A stretch of DNA of 64,000 nt from Pleurotus djamor (lineage: Eukaryota > Basidiomycota > Agaricomycetes > Agaricales > Pleurotaceae), in assembly GCA_029747585.1 (NCBI GenBank), contig JAPEVF010000008.1, positions 168,237 to 232,236 on the forward strand. Direction: 5' to 3'. Positions 55,165 to 64,000 of this stretch are shown here, in pieces. Both the position numbers and the translations under genes were made by a program. The notes beneath the pieces were generated by a model. That model searched no databases. It worked only from the letters and a program-made list of their open reading frames with translations, and had not been told where the DNA came from. Within the stretch, counting starts at the first letter, position 1, and each line of letters opens with the position of its first letter.

Positions 55165-58100
55165 ATGCCACCCCACTCCAATACGTCAAGGTTCTCCTCT
55201 TTGAAGGTTTTCAAACTACCTTCCAATTCGGCCTCGACACCATCATTGGTCGCCTCCCTCTCTGATTTCGACAATCTACCACCACCGCCGCCGCCGAAGG
55301 ACTCACCGTATCTGAAGAAGAAATCAAATCGGTCACCACCACCGGACAGTGACAGCGTACCAGCGACACCAATCAGCATCAACACTCAGTTTGCCTCGTA
55401 TTCTACTCTCATTTCTACGGGGGACGACCCATCGCGTAGACCAAGTACTAGCTCTAGGGCTACACAGGACACCTCTCCAACCAACTACAATCAGCCTAAC
55501 AACTACCTTAATGCGTTGTCCAACAATCCTAACTCGCGCTCGAACGTTAGCCTGAATGCCCCAAATCCATCTGCGTCAACTGTGTCTCTAGTGTCTCAGG
55601 TCTCTTCAAGTAACCAGTATGACACGATACGGCCTGGCGAAGCTGCTCAACGGAAAGTAAAGGCCGTCGCGGGAGCGAGCTCGTTTCTTCGCGGAATCAT
55701 GGGCAAGCGTGCCCCCAGTCCGAATCCCAGTGTTACCGCTAGTAGCAGTGGAGAGAATGAAGCGGGGGGCAGTGGGACTGCATATCTAAACCCTGGCTGG
55801 AGTACGGCTTCCAGTTCTGCTCAAAGCGTACGGAGCTTGAAGAGTATGAAGAGTATGGGTGCGGTCAAGACTGAATCAAAGAGTCGGTTTAAAGGGATAT
55901 TTGGAAGTGGAAGCAGTAGAAGCAGTGGAAGGGATAGAAGTGGTAGTGAAGCTAGCAGCTACACTGGAGTCTATGAAAGCGACGGAGACGATGGGATTTC
56001 CATGCCCTACAATTTCCAGGTAAGTCTGATGTTATGTTTGCGCACATACGACTGGCTCACCGGACTCTAACAGCACAATATACACGTTGATGAAGGGTAC
56101 GCAAACCCATGTTCTATCTGAGGATTTATGTCAACCGTTTCGTACAGGCTTTCGGGCATCCCGCCGTCTTGGACTACCCAGCTCCAGCATGCTGGCTTCA
56201 ATGATGACGAGATCGCCATGATTATTGAACGACGCAAGCAGCAACAGCAGCAGATGTCGTCTTATATGGCACACAGCCCTAACCAAGTACGTATTCTGTG
56301 TGTTCATCTGGTATTAAATACTAAACGCTGCCTTAGCCAAACCCTCCGCCACCTCTAACACCCATAACTTCCTCATCAGGGACGGTATTGATACAACCAG
56401 CTCCTCGCTCTACATCACTACGCAATATATCCAACACTTCGAGTAACGCAGGCCACTCAAGGTTAGGATCTGCGGTGACAAATGCCAGCACGACGTCACT
56501 GGGTACATCGATATCGTCTAGGTAAGATCCCACATGCTATCGTCATTGTATCTGATCCTCAGATTTGCAGATCCCGGGATCCCTCAATTGACGACCTACC
56601 GCGACCATCACACACTATCCCTCCATCATCACAGCCTACACGTCCCCCGCTTCTACATAGTATATCTAATCCCTCAACTCGGGATGCTCGATCACCATCA
56701 CCATCAGTATCTATACCCGATCTGCCACCCCCGCTCCCCCTTCATGTCACGTCTCACTCTTCTCCATCCTCACCTTATCCTCCTTCCGCCCGACTACCGC
56801 CGGTTCCTATGCCTGCCAATCAACCGCCCTCCACACCTCCTCGACGGACGCCGACTGCATTATACGTGATGAACGGAGTGGGCTCGCCGGGATCCCCGCC
56901 TCCAGCATACGCTCCCCCTATCAACGGCGCTGGCTATGGCTATGGCGTTGACAAGAAGGGAGATGAAGACAAACCTGCCCCAGCAGCTGCCGACCCGGAA
57001 CTCGAACCCGAACGAGATACCACCCGAGACACCATCATGCCGCCGAGGAAACCGAGTGTTTCCTCTGTACATTCTGGTTATTGTGCTGACAGAGATGCCC
57101 CTCCTGAAGTCGACACCACTAACCCTCCGAAGTCGACTTCGCCCGATAACGATGAGGACGACGATTTCTTCGATACCGCTCCTTCCTTCGCTGCCGATTT
57201 CACTTCGACACCCAAGTCTCGTGCTAAGCGGCGATCGAAACGCTTCTCGTTGCTGCCTCCTCGATTATCCCTTACCCTTAAACCTGAGGAAGTTGGCGAT
57301 GAACTGAGCCTTTGGAGTGCGGCTATCATCTCAGCAATACCCAGCACCGCTGACGAGGAAGAGTTTGGTAAGAAAGCGATGATTGGGTCGCAGAACCTTT
57401 CCAATCCTAGTAGCTCCCTCGCGTCGGCTTCCAGCTCTGGTATGCAAAGCTCATCCGGCACTAGAACCCTTCGCAGCGGAAGTAGCTCGAGTGTGTACAG
57501 TGATGATAAGCCTGACAATGAGCAAGCAAGCACTCGTCACTGGCAGCGCGAGCAGGACAGAGTCCTGCGTCTCCAATCATCTCTCCCTGTTCAACCACTT
57601 TCTGCCACCAAGAAAACTTCGCCACTCGTAGCTTCGCGCTCCCCGATATCGCCATCCCCCACCTCCACTTCATCCTCACCAAGTACTCTGAAACCGTCCC
57701 CCGTACCAGTCATTTCACCTGGAACCTACGTCTCACCTGGAGACCCAACGCGCTCGGTGCTCTTCGACGAGATTATGTCCGTCGTCAACCCTTCAGGACG
57801 TAGTCCTTCAAGTGGAAAGAGCGCGGCGTATTCAGAACCGGCTATTAGCGAGAAGTTTTCCCCTACGCTTCCCTTTAGCCCTGAAAACGCTCGCCAGAAC
57901 GCTATCAAGTTCCAAGTCAATATGTGTGGCGAAGATCTTGATCCTGAGACCGCTTCGAAAGGTCCTGCGCCGCGCGGAGCCTTGGATTCTACGCTTAGTA
58001 TCCCAGAAGAAGACGAGGACATTGAAGCCAGCCGCAGTCGGCTCAGTACGCTCACTATTGGAGACGATTCGTATGACGATAGACGGGATGCAAATCGGGA

Positions 58101-60066
58101 TTCAAGCATGTCGACGATATCAAACGTCACCGTGACTAATGCGACCATTGTCCGCTCGGCCTCATATGCAACAAGAGCAGTTGCAAATATGGAGGTCATT
58201 GCTCCTCGCTCAGAATCGCCTCCTGCGTCGTCAAGTTCGCGTTCTCCTCAACGGACCAAAGATACTACTTCCTCTTTCGGAGCAGGGAAGCGTGGCGAGC
58301 TTACCATTGGTCCCTCTGCATTAGTTTCAGGTGCTCCCATCCCACCGCCGGAACCAAGTCCTGTCTTCGATGCGTATGGTGGGCTCGCTCCCAGCCCACC
58401 AAATTCTTCTGGCACTCAGCCACCTCCTCCATTAGCCTCTGTCGCTGAGCGTATGGTAGGAGGCAGTTCCACCCACAAGCCCACAATGTCATCGTCCTCC
58501 AACACACTGCAGATTTCCACAGCAGAAACGAAGCAGTATCCTGCTTCACCTCAGAGCTCCCTCTTTGGCAGCGAGGAGAGTTCTTGGTCTGGAACTGGTT
58601 CTTCTAGCTCCGTCCCTCGTGACCAAAGTACGCCGACGACGGAAGTTGAAAGTGAACCCACTATTTCTGGTCACTTTAAATCTCCGTCGTACTCCGATCA
58701 GATACTGGATCAACTTCCGAAAGGGCTTGCCCGATCGTTGTCTTCTGCTAAAATCATATCTCCTACGTCCAACTCTTCCTCTTCCCCTCTTACCCCATTC
58801 CAGAGGTATCGCGGCTGGCAGCATGAAGTTGTCAAACCCTTGGAAGAGTTCATTGATGATGCGATAGACCCACGAGAGATTTACCTTGATCCCCAGGAAA
58901 TCGCGGAAGGCGAAAGCGGTTCAGTTTACTCTGCTCATCTCATCGCTTCGGATAAGATACATAAGCTTAAACTACCCCCTCTTACGAAGGCTCGGGACGC
59001 AGAGGATCTCGGTGCTGGTCGGCAAACACTTGTCGCTATCAAGATTATACCTATTCTTCCCGGAGGATCGCCCAAACTCATTGATCTGCGCCGCGAGCTG
59101 AAGCTTTTGAAAGGCCTTTGGCACACCCATATCTTAGGCATGGATGCGGCTTACGTCGATCTCGTCGACGACTCGTTATGGATCAGAATGGAGCTCATGG
59201 AACGAAGTCTCGCTGATGTTGTGGATCTGGTTCAGTCGGGGTTGCCACTTCAGGAGAGGATGATCGCCCGTTTTACTAGCGATGTGAGAATCCATCAAGA
59301 TGCGAATCCGTCGCATTGCTTACCCCGTTCAATAGATCCTTCATGCTTTGGTTTACCTGCAGAAACATCGCATCGCCCATCGGGACCTACGATCTGACAA
59401 TCTACTGTTGAACAGTGCCGGTTTCCTCAAGCTTGGTATGTTCTCCCTCTTTCTTCGCAAGGCCATCTTACCAATACCACATTGTAGCCGATTTTTCCAG
59501 TGCTATGTTGGTTCCTCCAGGTATGTCAGTGGCAACGGAAATAGTTGGTGTCCCGTATTGGCAGGTATGTGAGATTACCGGCGTGTGAACCGTTATGTTT
59601 ATTTTCTTTATCCCGCGAATCTAGTCTCCCGAGTTACGGTCGTACGTCTCTTCCTTCTTACCCAGTCATGACTGCTCTCTGACTTCTGCCCTTAGTGGAC
59701 ATTATGACCCTCTTAAAGTTGATGTCTGGTCTCTTGGCGCAACTGTGTGGGAGATGGCTGAAGCTTCGCCTCCGTTCTCCGTTGATCACCAGTTTGCTTC
59801 ACGCTGGCCTCCAATATCACGCCCCGCTCTATACTCTCCAAGCTTTCACGACTTTTTACGACTATGCTCCGAGCCCGATGAAACCCGCCCGGATCCCAAC
59901 GATCTGATGAAGGTAATTACTGAGGTTTAGTCCTTCTGTTTTGTACTGACAATCTCTCAGAAAACCTTCGTTCAGGATGCTGCTGGTCGGCAGGTTATCA
60001 TCCACCTCCTCTCCCAGTGCAGCGCTATCGAGGCCAAACTCCAGGAAGAAGACGGCGAATCCTAGT
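55165..60066 (+). CDS. CRIB-domain PAK/STE20-like kinase with very long linker and DFS motif
   Basis: p21-activated kinases are Cdc42/Rac effectors. ATG 55165 (MPPHSNTSRFSSLKVFKLPS) leads a Ser-rich region with a poly-Pro run and FLRGIMGKR. The CRIB domain is ISMPYNFQ-HNIHVDEG-LSGIPPSWTTQLQHAG, joined across introns at about 56020-56072 and 56098-56148. FNDDEIAMIIERRKQQQQQ follows, then a huge Ser/Pro linker of about 900 residues (to 58800). The kinase domain has IAEGESGSVYSAH (Gly-rich loop), VAIKII (catalytic Lys), ELKLLKGLWHTHILGM (Glu of helix C), MELMERSLADVV, HRDLRSDNLLL (catalytic loop), ADFSSA in place of DFG, VGVPYWQSPE and KVDVWSLGATVWEMAEASPP. Introns fall around 59284-59337, 59435-59486 and 59573-59640. 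No PH domain, so STE20- rather than CLA4-like. The activity status is unclear because of DFS. Confidence 0.85.
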
Positions 60067-60164
60067 GATCTTACGACGTGTTATAATACCCCCGCATTGC
60101 TTTTGATTTATCTACAGGTTATCATATTCGACGGACACATGGTTATTTATCCATTATTCATGCA

Positions 60165-63100
60165 TCATACATCTATCCTCCCCGCTACGCTTTCCACTGC
60201 ATTTTTCAGGTTTCTTGCTTCCTCGACTACCAAGTCGTGTTCATCTTCTGCACATTCAGCTATGAATGTTGTCGTTTCTGGTACAAAACCTACAAGTTTG
60301 ACGAAAGTAGTCAATGTATTAGAATATATCATGAGTTAGGTAGGACATACCTAAAAGTTTGCCGCCGATGGCATGCCATAGGGATGCGGAGCACTGAAGG
60401 GCTTCGATTCTTACTTTCGAGTTCTCTGACCTTGTGTGCATCAAGACATCGATGTTCAAATTCTTGAGAAGGGTGTCATCCGTCGTGCAATCGCCCAGTG
60501 CCGCTAGACAATCCGACAAGGCGCTGTGAGCAATGGGACTAGCCACCGCCGCGAACGTTGGTAACTGTTGGATGAGTGGCTGCGCAACTTGGCGAAGTTT
60601 GTCATCGCGCCAGAAAGCTAGCCGAACAATGAGCGTGAGTGCGTGGGACAAAAGTAAGTCACGAACCACCGTCATCAAGCATCAACGACTTGGTGATGGT
60701 CTTCACTAGGCATAATCGATAATTCAATGTTGAATCGTCTGTGTCCGATTGCTTCAACGATGTGATGAATGGCGGCAGTAAGAATGACATATACGGCGTC
60801 ATCAAGCTCTGATTGCGTTGCGTCAAAGTCAATCAAGATGGAAGCAGAGATTGAGCAAACCTTGAAAAAGTCTAAAAGCGCAATATAATTATGCAAGAAA
60901 GTGATCCTTCGAGATGTATCTAGTGAAAAATTTAGAGAGAGATCGTTCGGTCGGTGAAGGAAACAGACCAGAATCCTCAGCGAAGGCCCAATCATAGAGT
61001 CTCCTGAACAATGGTCGGAAGGCAGAATCATTGAGCTTGATAACCAACTCCATAAATGCGCTTATAACGGCGCCTTCACCCTACACCGTCGATGAATATC
61101 CCAGATTGACAGATGAGCTACTGGAATTTCTTACATCTGATTGATCGACGGCTTCATTGATCACGGCCTCGAAAGCAGACAAGAACATTTTGAAAAGAGG
61201 CTTGGTCAAGTCAACCACGTCATTTTTAACGGCAACATGTAATGCTCGCTTGACAACGTCAAATAACGCCACAACGGCTGATTCCTCCCACTTCGAGGAT
61301 GATTAGATCTTCAAACTACCTTGAATAGAGATGGAAATACCTGAGTACGCCCTGGCATCGACCAGAAGTCAATCAAAGCGGATAAAAGGGCCCTGGAAGG
61401 AATCCGTTTAGCGAGAGAGATAATTAGCCCGGTTGTAGGGGAGTGACGAGGGTCATTTGAGTTGTTGGTATCGACATGGAAGCTGATCACTTGAACGAGT
61501 TCGTTTGAGCTCCAGAAGGTTGGTATCGTCGTAACCAAGCTACGAAGAGCTTCCACGGATGCGGAATTCACACCTGGTCTGGGTCAATGAGGCGAACTGC
61601 CGAAAAAGTGGGTATGTATACCTGCGTGACGTATCAATGCGACAATCTCCGTCACCAGCTCCCGGAAAAATGGAATCATGCGTGGGCCGAGTTTAGGACT
61701 ACGGAAGGTCAGGACAAAGGCAGCCGGCTGAGGTAGGAAACTCACACAAGGGACGAGATGACCGACACAGAAGCTTGACCCAAGGTCCGAGCTCGGACGA
61801 TAAGGATGAGAAGCGGTACAACGGAGGTCAAGGCCGACTCTTCGCCTTCGCAAGTAGATTGTGCGATGACTTGAAGGGCCTTTAAGCAGGAGCCACTGAG
61901 GGAGAGGTTCGTTTGGTTCAAATTTAGGATAGTCTTGATGTGGGAAATGATATGGATGAAGATCGAGGAATTTTGTCTTCTGACACTGTCGGAGATATGT
62001 CCCAAACGTTCGGCGAGAAGCTCAAGAGCACCGTCATGAATCTGATGAGTGTTAGCTTGAGTGTTTTAGCGCAAGAGGAGATATCGAACCTCAGAATCCG
62101 ACGACTGCAGCATAGCCAAGGCAGCACTGATAAAATCGACAGCTGGAACGACAGTCAAGAAACGGTTCAAGCTATCCTTAGCAGATCTGCGAATGTCTTC
62201 AAAGTGCACATGGTCTTCGGGGTGCTTCACTTGAGCCAGCGAGATAAGTATGTGGACCAACTCTGTTGTTGAAGCTGAAGACGTTGCCGAAGCCGAGTGA
62301 GCTTTGGCACACTGTCCTACGAAGGAAATCAACAGTTGGGCTCTGGTGAGGAACACGTTACTCTCATCATCGCTGTTAAGTTCATTAGGCAACGGTAACA
62401 GGGACGAAGCCATTGATGTGTATTTACCTGGGATCTGCGAGGAAGGCGACAGCGGATGGGTCAACGTAGGCCTGCAATAGGCGCTGACTTTCTTTCAGAG
62501 CCTCAACGAGCGTCTAACGAAAACAATGAGTAGGGGACGTAAATGAAGAGTTTGTAGACGCACTGTTGTCTGCAAATCTGGGTCATAGTGGTGGACAATG
62601 GAGTTTGCTAGTGAAAAGGCACTCTCTTCAGTTTGTCCACGAGACCGTAGCGATTTAGTTGCCAAGAACATAGTGACGGGTGGGAGGAAGATGTTGGCAC
62701 CAAGAACATCAACCAAGTGAATGAAGAAACTACGCAATGTGAATCAGGGGGAGGTGATCTGCCCAAGGAACACTCACTTGGTTCGCCTGTGCCGAGGAAT
62801 ATGCGACGAGGCTTCGGTAAATACACGCAAAAAGTCTCTGGCGTTGATGTAGAGACCAAGGCCGTCATGTTTCTCCTTGAGAGAGCTCGCCATTACGGGG
62901 ACGATGCTATCTATGGTCTAACCACGTTGATCGTCAGGATTGCGAGATGCAGACGGAATTGGATGCACTGACTTTCTGAACGACACGGAAGCTGTACTCA
63001 TCGTCACGGTGGAATATATTCGAGCCCATAAAAGTGAAGATGGGCATGACGTTATGCAAAACCGAATCAGGCGCCAGACGGGTGAGGCCAGCAATCAGCA

Positions 63101-64000
63101 TCAGGGCTTGATGAAACGTCTGCGGATTCCTCGCCACTGCAGGAAACGATGTGAGATAGAAGCATAAGGGAAGCGCAATACTCTACCTCTGACAACTTCA
63201 ACAAGAACGTCAAGACGTATCGAGCTCGGTACAGCGTTCGGCACATCCTAGGAAGGATGTAAGGTACGGAACGGACAAGAAGGCTTGAACATACAGTAAT
63301 CTTATCCGCGACATTCTCAATAGCGAGCATGAGAAGTTGTTGGACATAACTTAAATCGCTTTGTACAGTAGGTGCGATCTGAAGCACATTGTTGAGACTT
63401 TCAATGAGGCGGACAACGAGATCGATCGATGTTGGCAAAGTCTTTGAAGCGAGGATCTCCGCTAGAAGGCTGAACGTCGCTAAAGTGTCCGTTTTTGGCC
63501 TGAGAAATGTGTGAGGATAGCAGGAAACTCCATTGAGCGCAAGTCTTACTCTGAAATCTTTGCACGCTTGCTTGGGGGGGAAACCGCTNGTCGACGATGC
63601 AGAAGAGAGGAGACGGGAGATTAACTCGGTCAATAGAGAGACATCGAGCGGGAGGTCCATGAAGAGAGACTTCACGGAAGCGTGCTAGAAAGCAGTGAGG
63701 GACATGGAGGAAGACGATGAAATCAAAAGACTGACTGCAGATGAACTTTTCGTGCCTTCCGCAAGCAATAACTCAGTTATAGATAACTGACGTTGTAGGT
63801 TAAGCCCGGCAAACAACCCATGCTTCAACTTCTCTCTGACAACCTGACGTGGACTAGAGACATATTCTGCAGCGTGAAGAAACCGGAATTTAGTGATTTA
63901 TCAGCCCAAACGAGGCCATATAAACAGTTGAACAAAAACTTTGAACAATGACTTACCAGCTGAGAAGAACCGCTGGACGACGGAAGTGAAGAAGGGCCAT
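60165..64000 (-). CDS. UTP10: UTP10/HEATR1 SSU-processome protein, C-terminal part (5' end outside window)
   Basis: Utp10 is a giant HEAT-repeat protein of the t-UTP/UTP-A complex, which links rDNA transcription to early 18S rRNA processing in the nucleolus. The readable exons give HEAT-like units such as [92 protein letters not shown] and [20 protein letters not shown]. Near the end are [17 protein letters not shown], the BP28CT-type [40 protein letters not shown], and the diagnostic [20 protein letters not shown]. After the intron at 60290-60346 the last exon gives [20 protein letters not shown] and ends GRIDV (stop 60165-60167). About eighteen short introns are implied; the first exons lie beyond 64000. 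Confidence 0.88.

Noticed and set aside
56534..57307. Extra + frames within the kinase linker
   Set aside because: Low-complexity CT-rich sequence leaves all frames open; only the frame joining CRIB to kinase is consistent.
1..64000. tRNA, rRNA, transposon or viral insertions
   Set aside because: No tRNA-like A/B boxes, rRNA sequence, reverse transcriptase, transposase or terminal repeats were recognised on reading either strand; short or degenerate ones could be missed without a search tool.

Overview
The window is nuclear DNA of a filamentous basidiomycete, most likely an Agaricomycete. The evidence is gene-dense DNA with many short (about 45-60 nt) GT-AG introns, often with a CTAAC/CTGAC-like branch site close to the acceptor. 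The gene content fits too: a class IV-type chitin synthase, a tandem-cluster Zn2Cys6 regulator, a RAX2-type polarity marker, YEN1/GEN1, and remnants of a basidiomycete-style P450 and of a DUF6533-like membrane protein. Many ambiguous bases (N), concentrated at 4.3-6.5 kb, 25.8-27.2 kb and 37.43-37.48 kb, show that it is a draft assembly.

Layout. 1-10 kb: N-terminal part of a chitin synthase (-), a CDKN3-like phosphatase (+), the 60S factor REI1 (+) and a RAX2-like polarity protein with a C-terminal SH3 domain (-). 10-20 kb: a probable complex I subunit, an unknown coiled-coil protein and a small RPEL-repeat protein (all +); a FAM210-like mitochondrial protein (-) head-to-head with S-adenosylmethionine decarboxylase SPE2 (+); a PP2C phosphatase (+); a tandem Zn2Cys6 regulator (-); then a poorly resolved 1.6 kb stretch. 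19-26 kb: AIM41/YqeY-like protein (+), the ERAD ubiquitin ligase HRD1 (-) and a membrane-anchored amidohydrolase (+). 26-34.4 kb: RDH54/TID1 (-) and the Holliday-junction resolvase YEN1/GEN1 (+), diverging from a 149-bp gap. 34.5-41.4 kb: QRI7 (-) head-to-head with an HbrB/BIT61 TORC2 subunit (+), followed by UTP22/NOL6 (+); the HbrB and UTP22 genes meet at an N-rich junction where sequence is probably missing. 41.8-47.5 kb: a DAL5-type transporter and a mitochondrial PPR protein. 48-55 kb: accessory region with three paralogous aldo-keto reductases, an alpha/beta hydrolase, a P450 fragment and a membrane-protein fragment. 55-64 kb: a very long CRIB-domain PAK-like kinase whose DFG motif reads DFS, and the C-terminal part of UTP10/HEATR1 (-).

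Functional themes are ribosome biogenesis (REI1, UTP22, UTP10), mitochondrial maintenance and translation (QRI7, PPR protein, AIM41, FAM210-like, complex I subunit), polarity and cell wall (chitin synthase, RAX2, PAK-like kinase) and homologous recombination (RDH54 and YEN1). Several gene pairs share very short divergent intergenic spaces (67, 98 and 149 bp), which suggests bidirectional promoters. Exon-intron structures were read by eye from splice signals and protein-family similarity, so most internal boundaries are approximate.
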